A stretch of DNA of 64,000 bases. Source: Bacillota bacterium. Its GTDB lineage: Bacteria > Bacillota > Clostridia > Lachnospirales > Lachnospiraceae. A model generated the notes under the pieces. That model ran no database searches, was not told the DNA's origin, and saw nothing but the letters and a program-made list of their open reading frames with translations. A program made the translations under genes and the position numbers. The DNA lies in assembly GCA_023408815.1 (NCBI GenBank), contig JAEYJO010000061.1, positions 1 to 64,000 of the forward strand, written 5' to 3'. Shown in pieces: positions 50,336 to 59,129 of the stretch (within the stretch, counting starts at the first letter, position 1; every line of letters starts with the position of its first letter).

Positions 50336-51442
50336 TTATATCCTCCCTTCTGATGGTGAAGAAGTATCTGTTTTTTTTCTATTTTTAAAATATTCCTTAT
50401 TGTAAAGAACTGAAGGTGAATCTGGTTTAAAGGCGGCCGCCATGTCATTATAGCGTTCCGCTTTCTCATGTTTGCCTAAGTGGTCGTAACATACGACACA
50501 TTCGATGCAGGGAATATACCCCCAGAAATCCGCTTGGTGAAAGCCCCATGAACTCTGCGGATTTTCCAGCGTCAGAACCAGGTTGAACCAAAAGGCGGCT
50601 TTCCTGTATTCCTTCTGCTCTTTAAAATGATATCCGATTTGACAGCACAATTCTCCGCGTGGCGTGTCGTATTGAAAGCTCCGCAGCATGGCACGGAAGG
50701 CTCGTTTGCTGTCGCCCTGTTCCCGGTAGCATTTTGCCAATTCTCCGCATGCTGCAATATTGTCCTCTACCCAACCCAGTCCCGAGTCCAGAAATTGTTC
50801 AAAGGCGTCGATAGCATCTTCGAAACGGCCGTTGTCTTTTAATTCTCTGGCATAATAGTATGTTCCTCGGGGAGAGAGCTTGGTTCCCTTAGACAAAAGG
50901 TTTTCGTATATTTCAAGGTTTCTGGAGCTTCTTGCGCCGGGCGGCTTGGCATGTGTGATGCCAATATCGGAGTTTATGATATTTCCGCCAAGCTGCAGGC
51001 ATTCGTGAACGGGTTCGCTCCATCTGAAGCGGGGGATATTTTTGGAAAGCCTTTCCCTGTAATAGGAAAAGGTGACCTTGCCCTGAGCGTCGAAGCCTAT
51101 ATTATACAGCATCATGACGATGTCGATATCGCTAGACAGTGTTTTTTTAAGTTTTCTAAATTTGACGGCATCTTCAGGGAGTATGATATCATCAGCATCC
51201 AGCCAAAGAATATACTCCTTTGTCGCTTTGTCGTATGCGAAATTCCGCGCGGCAGAAAAGTCGTCAATCCACGGAAAATCGTAGATATTCTTTGTAAAAC
51301 GTCCGGCGATCTCTTTTGTGCGATCAGTGGAACCTGTGTCGGCGATAATAATTTCGTCGACGAGGTCTTTTACTGAGTTCAAGCATCTTTCCAATACTTT
51401 TTCTTCATTTTTTACAATCATACAAAGACTTATGGTTATCAT
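50336..51442 (-). CDS. family 2 glycosyltransferase with TPR tail
   Basis: 368 residues from ATG 51442. GT-A fold: ISLCMIVKNEEKVLERCLNSV, IADTGSTDRTKEIA, and the DxD-type site LWLDADD. Residues from about 200 on are TPR-like helices (YYYARELKDNGRFEDAIDAFEQFLD, AACGELAKCYREQGDSKRAF). This architecture fits enzymes that glycosylate a protein. The gene ends at the ribosome site of the collagen-like gene, so the two are one unit and the collagen Thr residues are the likely acceptor. Confidence 0.88.
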   Translation of the reverse strand: MITISLCMIVKNEEKVLERCLNSVKDLVDEIIIADTGSTDRTKEIAGRFTKNIYDFPWIDDFSAARNFAYDKATKEYILWLDADDIILPEDAVKFRKLKKTLSSDIDIVMMLYNIGFDAQGKVTFSYYRERLSKNIPRFRWSEPVHECLQLGGNIINSDIGITHAKPPGARSSRNLEIYENLLSKGTKLSPRGTYYYARELKDNGRFEDAIDAFEQFLDSGLGWVEDNIAACGELAKCYREQGDSKRAFRAMLRSFQYDTPRGELCCQIGYHFKEQKEYRKAAFWFNLVLTLENPQSSWGFHQADFWGYIPCIECVVCYDHLGKHEKAERYNDMAAAFKPDSPSVLYNKEYFKNRKKTDTSSPSEGRI

Positions 51443-51607
51443 TTATTTTTCTCCACGTGAGTATATGATGGTTCCTGCATATTATATTTTATGTAGTTAA
51501 TTGTCATTTTGTGACATAAAAACCTTCTCCCGAAAGGTCAAAAGTCACAATCCTTCGAAACGATGCATAAAATGGTTAACAGAGTACATGGAAGAAGGTA
51601 ATAATAA

Positions 51608-52657
51608 ATGTCTACCATAAGTTTATGCATGATAGTACGAAATGAGGAGAAGAATATCGAAAGGTGTCTGAAAAGTGCTACGAAGCTGGTGGATGAAATC
51701 ATCGTGGTGGATACCGGCTCCGAAGACAGGACGAAGACTGTTTGTAAAAAATACAAAACGAAGCTTTACGATTTCGCGTGGGAGGATGATTTTGCGGCAG
51801 CCCGCAATTTTGCAGTAGAAAAGGCTTCCAGCGATTGGATTATGTGGCTGGATGCCGATGAGGAACTGCAGATCAGAGATAAAAAGACGTTTAAGAAGCG
51901 GCTTCGGGATGAGAAAAAAGACCTCATATCATTAAAAATGCTTCATTATTACGGTGAACAGCCGGCGGATAAGAGCCGGGCTTACAGGAACAGCGCATGC
52001 CGTTTGTTCCGAAACAATACAGGGATGCATTTTTCGGGAAAAGTACATGAGAGGCTTATCGGGGATAACATAGTCGAAAGGATTTCGGAAGAGGAATATG
52101 ATGAAATCAAGATTTTTCATTATGGGTATATGAATGAAGAAATCGAGCATAAAAATGACAGGAACATGAAGCTGCTTCTTAAGGAAAGGGAAGAGCAGCC
52201 GGAAAATGCGTGGGTCCAATATCATCTTGCTGTGGAATATTATCATACAAAGGCTTATGCGGAGGCTTATGGCCTTGTCAATCTGGCGATTCTGTGTTTC
52301 CTTAAAGAGGAAATCCTGCCGCCGGCAATTGTGTATAAGCTGAAATACGATATTCTGCTTGCAGCGGAAGATTATGAAACCGTATCGCAGAGTATAGAAA
52401 AGGCAATCGAGCTTTATCCCGATTATGTCGACCTTTATTATTATAAGGGCATGGCGCAGTTTGCACTCGGAGAATATAAGGAGGCGAAGAACACCTTCAG
52501 GCACTGCCTTATTCTTGGAGAAGATGATGTAAGATATTTGATTCTGGCCGGAGCAGGAAGTTTTCTGGCGCTTAATTATATCGGGCGCTGCCATGAAATG
52601 CTTCAGGAGAAAGAACAGGCACAGGAGGCTTACAGACAGGCAGAACTTCTTCTATAG
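51608..52657 (+). CDS. second family 2 glycosyltransferase with TPR tail
   Basis: 349 residues. MSTISLCMIVRNEEKNIERCLKSA, VVDTGSEDRTKTV and IMWLDADEELQIRDK mirror the enzyme on the opposite strand, and TPR-like repeats follow (WVQYHLAVEYYHTKAYAEAYGLV, VDLYYYKGMAQFALGEYKEAKNTF). It is divergent from the GT2-collagen pair across 165 bases. It may add a second sugar to the same glycan, or serve another surface protein. The ribosome site (GAAGGT) is moderate. Confidence 0.88.
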   Translation: MSTISLCMIVRNEEKNIERCLKSATKLVDEIIVVDTGSEDRTKTVCKKYKTKLYDFAWEDDFAAARNFAVEKASSDWIMWLDADEELQIRDKKTFKKRLRDEKKDLISLKMLHYYGEQPADKSRAYRNSACRLFRNNTGMHFSGKVHERLIGDNIVERISEEEYDEIKIFHYGYMNEEIEHKNDRNMKLLLKEREEQPENAWVQYHLAVEYYHTKAYAEAYGLVNLAILCFLKEEILPPAIVYKLKYDILLAAEDYETVSQSIEKAIELYPDYVDLYYYKGMAQFALGEYKEAKNTFRHCLILGEDDVRYLILAGAGSFLALNYIGRCHEMLQEKEQAQEAYRQAELLL

Positions 52658-52682
52658 AAAGGACTTTTGGAGGCATTTGGAC

Positions 52683-52710
52683 TTGTTATTTTTCTTGGAT
52701 TTGATATACT
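52683..52710 (+). promoter_or_regulatory. probable promoter of the iron alcohol dehydrogenase gene
   Basis: TTGTTA (52683-52688), 16 bases and TATACT (52705-52710), 60 bases before ATG 52770, which has AAGGAGG. Confidence 0.5.
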
Positions 52711-52769
52711 TGAATCAACGGATAACAACAAACAAGTATTTATCAAATTTAGTTAAGGAGGAATAGCAA

Positions 52770-53948
52770 ATGAACAGATTTACTTTACCGAGAGATATCT
52801 ATTACGGAAGAGATTCATTGGAGGTTTTGAAGACCTTAAAGGGAAAAAAGGCTATCGTAGTTGTAGGCGGAAGCTCCATGAAGCGCTTTGGTTTTTTGGA
52901 TAAAGCTGTCGGTTATTTAAAGGAAGCAGGGATTGAAACCCTTCTGTTTGAAGGCGTTGAGCCGGATCCTTCTGTAGAAACGGTTATGAAGGGTGCAGCG
53001 GCGATGAGAGAGTTCGAACCGGACTGGATCGTTTCCATGGGCGGAGGTTCTCCCATCGATGCGGCTAAGGCGATGTGGGCGTTTTATGAATATCCCGAGA
53101 CGACTTTTGAAGATTTGATCACTCCTTTTAGTTTTCCTGCATTGAGAACGAAAGCAAAATTCATAGCGATTCCTTCCACCTCCGGGACGGCTACGGAAGT
53201 AACCGCATTTTCCGTTATCACAGACTATGCGAAGGGAATTAAATATCCTCTTGCTGATTTTAATATAACTCCAGATATCGCTATCGTTGACCCCGTTTTG
53301 GCGGAGACGATGCCCCAGAGCTTGATAGCTTATACGGGAATGGATGCGCTGACACATGCGATCGAAGCATATGTTTCTACCCTTCATACTCCGTTTACGG
53401 ACCCCCTCGCTATCAAGGCTATCCAGATTGTGGACAGCGATTTGACGAAGAGCTACGCCGGAGATAGAGATTCCAAGGAGCTGATGCATTACGGACAGTG
53501 TCTTGCGGGAATGGCATTCTCGAATGCCCTCTTAGGCATAGTGCATTCCATGGCTCACAAGACGGGAGCGGCTTTCTCCACCGGACATATTACTCACGGA
53601 TTAGCAAATGCGATGTATCTTCCGTATGTTATTAAATATAATGCGAAAAATGAAGAGGCGGCGAAGCGTTATGCCGAAATTGCGGCTTCTATCGGAATAG
53701 AAGGAACGCAGGAGGAAGCGATTAAGGGATTGTGCGAAAGAATCGTAGAGCTTAACAATCAGATGCAGATACCGAATACCTTAAAAGAATTCGGCATCGT
53801 AGAAGAGGAATTCAAGGAAAAAATTACAGCGATTTCGGAAAATGCGGTGGGTGATGCATGTACGGGTTCGAATCCGAGAGCAATCGATCCGGCAACCATG
53901 GAGAAGCTCTTTACATGCATTTACTACGGGAAAGAAGTTGATTTCTAA
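52770..53948 (+). CDS. iron-containing alcohol dehydrogenase
   Basis: 392 residues, full length for the Fe-ADH family. NAD site MGGGSPIDAAKAMW; iron ligands in ALTHAIEAY and in HSMAHKTGAAFSTGHITHGLANA. Members reduce butyraldehyde, acetaldehyde or lactaldehyde, or oxidise diols. It is monocistronic with a strong terminator. It could reoxidise NADH during fermentation. Confidence 0.93.
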   Translation: MNRFTLPRDIYYGRDSLEVLKTLKGKKAIVVVGGSSMKRFGFLDKAVGYLKEAGIETLLFEGVEPDPSVETVMKGAAAMREFEPDWIVSMGGGSPIDAAKAMWAFYEYPETTFEDLITPFSFPALRTKAKFIAIPSTSGTATEVTAFSVITDYAKGIKYPLADFNITPDIAIVDPVLAETMPQSLIAYTGMDALTHAIEAYVSTLHTPFTDPLAIKAIQIVDSDLTKSYAGDRDSKELMHYGQCLAGMAFSNALLGIVHSMAHKTGAAFSTGHITHGLANAMYLPYVIKYNAKNEEAAKRYAEIAASIGIEGTQEEAIKGLCERIVELNNQMQIPNTLKEFGIVEEEFKEKITAISENAVGDACTGSNPRAIDPATMEKLFTCIYYGKEVDF

Positions 53949-53967
53949 ATAGCTGATATTTTATGTA

Positions 53968-54013
53968 AACCTCCGAACCGGCGCATAAGTGGAACGCCGG
54001 GCGGGGGTTTTGT
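53968..54013 (+). terminator. terminator of the iron alcohol dehydrogenase gene
   Basis: A long GC-rich stem (CCTCCG..CCGGCG / CGCCGG.CGGGGG) followed by TTTTG. Confidence 0.8.
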
Positions 54014-54051
54014 AAAATCAAAAGCGATAAATCTAACAGGAATGAGGAAAA

Positions 54052-54531
54052 ATGAGCGAAATAGAACAAGAGAGTATAAAAACACATTCGCAGTTAGCGA
54101 TGGAATATTTTAAAGAAGGTTATAATTGTTCGCAGTCGGTATTTTTGGCATTTAGTGACTGTTATGATATGGATAAGGAGGCGGTGCTTAGAATCAGTTC
54201 CTCTTTTGGCGGAGGTATGGGAAGACTGAGGGAGGTATGCGGCGCTGTGACGGGGATGTTCATGGCGGCAGGAATGCTGTATGGATATGCGGACCCTAAG
54301 GACCAGAAAGCGAAGACGGAGCATTATGAGAGAATACAGTTCCTGGCGAAAGAATTCGGTGAAAAGAATCATTCTATTGTATGCCGGGAGCTGCTTGGAT
54401 TGGGAGCCGGAAAGGATAAGCCGGTTCCGGAAGTACGGACGGCAGAATATTATAAGAAGCGGCCTTGTGTTGAGTTAGTGGGGATTGCCGCCGAGATTTT
54501 GGACAGGTACAGGGAGGAACGGGATGGTTAA
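54052..54531 (+). CDS. C_GCAxxG_C_C family redox-type protein
   Basis: 159 residues. The named pattern is present: EGYNCSQSVF, SSFGGGMGRLREVCGAVTGMFMAAGML, IVCRELLG and KRPCVELV, giving conserved Cys at about residues 27, 64, 109 and 140. The family is thought to handle metals or redox-active groups, but no activity is established. It overlaps the following acetyltransferase gene by 8 bases, so both are cotranscribed. Confidence 0.87.
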   Translation: MSEIEQESIKTHSQLAMEYFKEGYNCSQSVFLAFSDCYDMDKEAVLRISSSFGGGMGRLREVCGAVTGMFMAAGMLYGYADPKDQKAKTEHYERIQFLAKEFGEKNHSIVCRELLGLGAGKDKPVPEVRTAEYYKKRPCVELVGIAAEILDRYREERDG

Positions 54532-55009
54532 GTTCATACAGAAGGAAGAAGAAAAGGGGCGAATTGCGGATTTTGTACTGAAGAGTCTGCCGGAGTGGTT
54601 CGGGGTGCCCGAGAGTGTCTGCGAATATGTGAAGGGTGTTAGGAGCATGCCTTTTTGGGCGGAATTCGCGGACGGAGAGGCAGTTGGGTTTATTGCTATG
54701 AAGGGGACCAGCCGGCATACGGCTGAGATTTATGTTATGGGAGTGTTGGAAGGGCTTCAGGGGAGGGGGATAGGGAAGCGGCTGTTTGGGGAGCTGTATT
54801 CTTATGCAGGGATGAAGGAGTACTCTTTTTTGCAGGTAAAGACAGTACGAAAGGGCTGTTACGAGTCTTATGACAGGACGAACTCCTTTTATGAGAGCCT
54901 GGGATTTAAGGAGTTAGAGTGTTTTCCGTCGCTTTGGGATGAAAGCAATCCTTGTCAGATTTACATCATGGAGGTTGATTTGAGGAAGAGAATCATGGCG
55001 AAGGGATAA
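54524..55009 (+). CDS. GNAT N-acetyltransferase
   Basis: 161 residues from ATG 54524 (GGGAGG upstream). GNAT core: FWAEFADGEAVGFIAM, AEIYVMGVLEGLQGRGIGKRLFGELYSYA with the acetyl-CoA loop QGRGIGK, and NSFYESLGFKELE. The substrate is unknown. It is translationally coupled with its neighbours on both sides. Confidence 0.85.
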   Translation: MVKFIQKEEEKGRIADFVLKSLPEWFGVPESVCEYVKGVRSMPFWAEFADGEAVGFIAMKGTSRHTAEIYVMGVLEGLQGRGIGKRLFGELYSYAGMKEYSFLQVKTVRKGCYESYDRTNSFYESLGFKELECFPSLWDESNPCQIYIMEVDLRKRIMAKG

Positions 55010-55020
55010 TGGAGGAGAGT

Positions 55021-55533
55021 ATGGAAGTGGAGTTGGTAAAGTGGAAAGAGGAATATTATGGGGATTTTTTTCAGTATTCTAAGGATAAGGATCTATATGA
55101 TAATATGAGCGATGATTTTCCTCATACGGAGGAAGAATGCAGACAGGCGGTGGCGTCTTTTGTAGAAAGTGATGATAAGAAGGCATGCTACAGGGCAATC
55201 ATGGTTAATGGAAGGGTGTGCGGATGCATAGCTGCCTTTTTTGAAACTGGCATGCATTGTAAGAATGCTGAAATAGCATATTGGATTAGGAAAGAGGAAC
55301 GGGGAAAGGGGATTATGACAAGGGTAATTGCGGGCTTCGTAAGCACTTTATTTTCTGATTTCGATATTTACAGAGTATATGCCAGACCTTTTTTGCATAA
55401 TGTGGCTTCATGCAAAGTGTTGGAGAAGGGGGGATTTGTGAAAGAAGGGGTACTTCAAAATAGCGTTTATAAGAAGGGCAATATTTATAGTGCGGTCATG
55501 TATGCGATAATAAAGAAGTCTCTTGACAGCTAA
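55021..55533 (+). CDS. RimJ/RimL-like GNAT N-acetyltransferase
   Basis: 170 residues from ATG 55021, with GGAGG 5 bases upstream; ATG 55009 overlaps the previous stop and is an alternative. GNAT core: AEIAYWIRKEERGKGIMTRVIAGFV, RVYARPFLHNVASCKVLEKGGFVKEG and NSVYKKGNIYSAVMYAI, the last typical of the RimJ/L group. The -35 of the next promoter lies inside its last codons. Confidence 0.87.
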   Translation: MEVELVKWKEEYYGDFFQYSKDKDLYDNMSDDFPHTEEECRQAVASFVESDDKKACYRAIMVNGRVCGCIAAFFETGMHCKNAEIAYWIRKEERGKGIMTRVIAGFVSTLFSDFDIYRVYARPFLHNVASCKVLEKGGFVKEGVLQNSVYKKGNIYSAVMYAIIKKSLDS

Positions 55534-55570
55534 TATGCGTTAGCCTATAATTAGGCTAACGCATATTAGC
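55523..55570 (+). promoter_or_regulatory. sigma-A promoter embedded in a 42-base palindromic operator
   Basis: TTGACA (55523-55528), 17 bases and TATAAT (55546-55551). Arms of 19 bp (GCTAATATGCGTTAGCCTA at 55529-55547 and complement at 55552-55570) surround a 4-base centre and cover spacer, -10 and start site. The TetR gene begins 18 bases further on, so this is almost certainly its own operator. Confidence 0.85.
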
Positions 55571-55587
55571 TTAAAGGAGGTTGAGCG

Positions 55588-56223
55588 GTGGAAGAACAGT
55601 CGACCAAAAAAAAGATTATGAGCGAGGCACTCAAGTTATTTGCCAGAAAGGGATATGAAGCGGTCAGTGTGGCGCAGATTGCGGAGGCAGTGGGTATTAA
55701 AGCGCCGTCGCTTTATAAGCACTATAAGAGTAAGCAGGATATTTTTGATGCTATTTTGGAGGAAATGAGTTCCCGCTATGAAGGTCAGGCGGCTTCCATG
55801 CAAATGAATGGAGTGAAGCCCGATAAGGATATGGGATTATATATCGGCATTGATGAGGAACGGCTGATTGAAATGGGAAAAGAATTATTTTCCTATTTCC
55901 TGCACGATGAATATGCCGGGCTTTTCCGGAGAATGCTCACTGTGGAGCAGTTTCATAATGAAGAGTTAGGTGCTCTTTTTGTTAAACAATATGTGGATGA
56001 ACCGCTTTCCTATCAGGGAATGCTTTTTAGCCTGCTGATACAGGCGGGAGTATTTATTCCGGAGAATCCGAATGTGATGGCACTGCATTTCTATGCGCCG
56101 ATGTATTTGCTCTTGGTTTTATGCGACAGTCATCCGGAGAGGGAATCCGAAGTGATGGAGATGCTGGTGCAGCATATCAGACAGTTCCGAAGGCTTTATG
56201 GAAAGAAGGAGGATAAGCAATGA
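55588..56223 (+). CDS. TetR-family transcriptional repressor
   Basis: 211 residues from GTG 55588, AAAGGAGG 7 bases upstream. The HTH is KKIMSEALKLFARKGYEAVSVAQIAEAVGIKAPSLYKHYKSKQDIFDAIL. The C-terminal ligand domain has no recognisable ligand signature. It shares a 4-base overlap (ATGA) with the flavoprotein gene and would repress both through the palindrome upstream. Confidence 0.92.
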   Translation: MEEQSTKKKIMSEALKLFARKGYEAVSVAQIAEAVGIKAPSLYKHYKSKQDIFDAILEEMSSRYEGQAASMQMNGVKPDKDMGLYIGIDEERLIEMGKELFSYFLHDEYAGLFRRMLTVEQFHNEELGALFVKQYVDEPLSYQGMLFSLLIQAGVFIPENPNVMALHFYAPMYLLLVLCDSHPERESEVMEMLVQHIRQFRRLYGKKEDKQ

Positions 56224-56930
56224 AGATAACGGTGATTCATGGTCAAGGGCATAAGGGTGTGACCTATACGATGACGCAGACGGTACTTAACCTTCTTATT
56301 ACAGACAAAGATGAGATACGGGAATTTTTTCTTCCGAAGGACGGGCCGGATTTTTGCTGCGGGTGTTTCAATTGTTTTCTAAAGGGAGAATCTTTCTGTC
56401 CTTCTGCCGATAAGGTACAGCCAATCGCTCTGGCTGTGGAGTGGGCGGATATCATTGTGTTGGACAGTCCGAACTATGTGATGGAAATGAGCGGTTCCAT
56501 GAAAAATCTCATGGACCATCTGGCTTACCGTTGGGCATCACATAGACCTCACGGGTCCATGTTTACCAAGGTGGGCATTGTAGTATCATCTTCCGCAGGA
56601 GCGCCGCCAAGGGGCACGGTAAGGTCAATGGCGAGACAACTCAAATGGATGTGTGTACCGAAGGTGTATACATTAGGGCTTGCCTGTTATACAGCGCCGG
56701 GAGAAGCGTTTAAGCCCGAGAGAATGAAGCTGATCACAAAGAAGGCAGAAAAAATCGCGAAGGCGGTAAGGAGAAGAGCTGCGCGTCCCCGGCCAAGCCT
56801 GCGGGGAAGAATTATATTTGGAATTTTTAGAAAGATGCAATCCTCCCCCGATTCAGCATGGAATCCCACGGATAGAGACTTTTGGGTAAATCAGGGATGG
56901 ACGCAGAAGTGCCGTCCATGGAGGCAGTAA
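56220..56930 (+). CDS. NADPH-dependent FMN reductase / flavodoxin-like protein
   Basis: 236 residues. Flavodoxin-fold features: ITVIHGQGHKGVTYTM (FMN phosphate loop), the Cys cluster DFCCGCFNCFLKGESFCP, and VLDSPNYVMEMSGSMKNLMDHL. The Cys-rich segment is typical of iron-sulfur flavoprotein-like reductases (usually C-x2-C-x2-C-x4-7-C). The C-terminus has a basic stretch (RRRAARPRP). The TetR partner suggests induction by a small, perhaps quinone-like or nitro, compound. Confidence 0.85.
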   Translation: MKITVIHGQGHKGVTYTMTQTVLNLLITDKDEIREFFLPKDGPDFCCGCFNCFLKGESFCPSADKVQPIALAVEWADIIVLDSPNYVMEMSGSMKNLMDHLAYRWASHRPHGSMFTKVGIVVSSSAGAPPRGTVRSMARQLKWMCVPKVYTLGLACYTAPGEAFKPERMKLITKKAEKIAKAVRRRAARPRPSLRGRIIFGIFRKMQSSPDSAWNPTDRDFWVNQGWTQKCRPWRQ

Positions 56931-56938
56931 TGACAAGT

Positions 56939-58138
56939 TTAAATAATGTTTCGTATGAGCTGCACCGACTTTTCTAATCCGTTCTCTGCTTTCATTTTTC
57001 TGGATAAATCCGTTACATTTTGGTATATTTGTGCATAATCTGCATTTAATTCATCAATAGCCTCTATTAATCTGTTTGTGCTGAGTTCCTTTGCTTTTAT
57101 TGGCTTTACTCCTGCCTTCAGACGGTAGATATGTTCAGCGAATGCGAATTGGTCCAGTACGTGAGGAACAGGAATCGAAGGAATGCCATAGATCATTGAA
57201 GAGGCCGACGTACCGAAGCCACAGTGGTGTATTACACAGCAGCCTTGCTTGAACAGCCAGCTATGGGGGACAGAGCCGGCTCGAATCATCGATTCGGGGA
57301 GCTCATAATCGATAAGTGTTTTATTAAAGCCTTGTATAATAGCGCGCATTCCGGTTTGCTCGAAGGCCTTGACAAAGATGTCAAGCTTTTCTTTCTCCTG
57401 CCTGCTTTCGAAGGACATGGCTCCCAGCGAGAGTATGATCGGCTTGATTCCTTCACTTAAAAAGGATTCTAATTCCTTAGAAGGCTGATAATTATCCTCG
57501 GGGGCAAACCAATAGCCGACGACGGCATTCTTCTTCGCCCAATTGGGGTTTGGCTCCGCTATATAACGGCTGATGGGTATCAGATTGAGTTCCTTTGACA
57601 TCATTTGGTCCATGGATTTGATGGGAGGCAGGTCATATAGTTTTCTGATCTTGTTGTAGGGTTTGACTACCTGTGGATTGATGAGGGCACCGAGCACCTT
57701 GTCTTTTAACGTTGGGTCCGTATTTTCCCTGGGAAGCATTTCGGTCTGCAAGGTGACGTCTATGGTTTTTATTTTTAAGGCTTCAGCCTCAGCCGCCCCC
57801 ATATGGCTGTGAGAAATTATTACAAGATCCTTTCCCTTGCAGGCGTCATAAATATCGCTTGAAGAATTCTGGATAATGCGAAAGACAAACTGCATTGTTT
57901 TTAACATGCTGAGTACAGGACTTTTGGTTTTTCCGCGAATTACGGCCGCCTCATATTCGATGTCGATATCGGGGCCTATGGGAACGAACTCAAGACCGGT
58001 TTCCGATACGAGGTCTCTCCAGCAGGGATGGGTGCCGAGAACAGGTTTAAATCCTTCTTTTAACAGCTCTTTCGCGAGATAAATATACGGTTGGACATCC
58101 CCTCTGGTCCCCATTGTAAAAATCACGATTTCTTTCAT
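56939..58138 (-). CDS. GT1-family UDP-glycosyltransferase (MGT/UGT type)
   Basis: 399 residues from ATG 58138 (GGGGAT upstream; ATG 58150 is in frame). The N-terminus IVIFTMGTRGDVQPYIYLAKEL is the sterol/lipid and macrolide glucosyltransferase signature. The donor site reads GSVPHSWLFKQGCCVIHHCGFGTSASSMIYGIPSIPVPHVLDQFAFA, where HHCG aligns with the usual HHGG. It would glycosylate a lipid, macrolide or other small molecule. It is convergent with the flavoprotein gene. Confidence 0.87.
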   Translation of the reverse strand: MKEIVIFTMGTRGDVQPYIYLAKELLKEGFKPVLGTHPCWRDLVSETGLEFVPIGPDIDIEYEAAVIRGKTKSPVLSMLKTMQFVFRIIQNSSSDIYDACKGKDLVIISHSHMGAAEAEALKIKTIDVTLQTEMLPRENTDPTLKDKVLGALINPQVVKPYNKIRKLYDLPPIKSMDQMMSKELNLIPISRYIAEPNPNWAKKNAVVGYWFAPEDNYQPSKELESFLSEGIKPIILSLGAMSFESRQEKEKLDIFVKAFEQTGMRAIIQGFNKTLIDYELPESMIRAGSVPHSWLFKQGCCVIHHCGFGTSASSMIYGIPSIPVPHVLDQFAFAEHIYRLKAGVKPIKAKELSTNRLIEAIDELNADYAQIYQNVTDLSRKMKAENGLEKSVQLIRNII

Positions 58139-58518
58139 TTTTATCCCCATCTGCGCGTTGCGACGCGCACCTGCTTTGCCGGACAGGAAATCAATAGTTG
58201 AAAGCTCTTTTCTCTCGACCTTTCCCCCGCCTCTTGATTATTGTTTTCGTAAATGGTATGAATTGCAATGTATTGCCGCTTTATAGATAGTTTACTACAT
58301 TTATCTTTATTTGACTATGGCATTATAGGGAATGTACATAGAGCGGACGGAAGATTCAGGAAGATTTTATTAATATTTGTGATGTTCAACCATGTGTCTT
58401 GAGTGATATACTAGAAAAAGCATGAAAAATATAAAGTGTTGGAATCCGGAATAAGAGGAGCGGCCAGGAGGCTTACACTCTGCCGGTATTCGATACGACG
58501 CAGTATAATGAGAGATAG
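58139..58518. other. intergenic region between divergent genes
   Basis: 380 bases between the GT1 gene and the phosphatidyltransferase gene. I find no gene, RNA or clear dyad, only AT-rich stretches and unassigned promoter-like sequences. Confidence 0.4.
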
Positions 58519-59091
58519 GTGATATACATTAAGAATTTAGCAAACGTAATGACGATTTTTAGGATTGTGGGAACTATTTGCTTATGCTTTTTAGAACCAC
58601 TGACTGTTTATTTTTTTGTTCTTTATTTTTTGTGCGGATTGAGCGATATGCTGGATGGCTTTATTGCAAGAAAAACAGGGAATACAACTGCGGCAGGAGC
58701 TATGCTTGACAGCTTAGCCGATTTCATTTTTCTTTCGGTAATGCTTATTATTTTTATTCCCTTTTTTCCGTGGAAATTATGGATAGCGGTTTGGATTGGA
58801 GCGATTGCTCTTTTGCGTCTGATCAGCCTCTTAATAGGTTTCGCGAAATATCATACGGCAGCTTTTTTACATACGGTATTAAATAAGGTGGCGGGTTTTT
58901 TTCTGTTCGCATTTCCGGTGTTATATTATTTGGCAGGAATGGAAGCGACGGCAATTATACTATGCGGAATTTCCAGTCTGGCAGCGGTCGAAGAGCTGTT
59001 TATAACGATAAAGAGCAAATCCCTTAACAGAGATATTGCAGGATATTTGCAGCAAAACACCTCCGATATTAAAAATAAGCAGGTTATGTAA
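58519..59091 (+). CDS. CDP-alcohol phosphatidyltransferase family protein
   Basis: 190 residues from GTG 58519, with 5-6 membrane helices. The complete catalytic motif Dx2DGx2ARx8Gx3Dx3D runs from SDMLDGFIARKTG to GAMLDSLAD (about residues 42-68). Such enzymes move a phosphatidyl group from CDP-diacylglycerol to an alcohol such as glycerol phosphate, serine or inositol. The acceptor cannot be read from sequence. The ribosome site is weak. RecQ follows by 38 bases. Confidence 0.87.
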   Translation: MIYIKNLANVMTIFRIVGTICLCFLEPLTVYFFVLYFLCGLSDMLDGFIARKTGNTTAAGAMLDSLADFIFLSVMLIIFIPFFPWKLWIAVWIGAIALLRLISLLIGFAKYHTAAFLHTVLNKVAGFFLFAFPVLYYLAGMEATAIILCGISSLAAVEELFITIKSKSLNRDIAGYLQQNTSDIKNKQVM

Positions 59092-59129
59092 AGCGAGTAA
59101 AACAAGATAGATTAAAGCAGAGGAACTAC

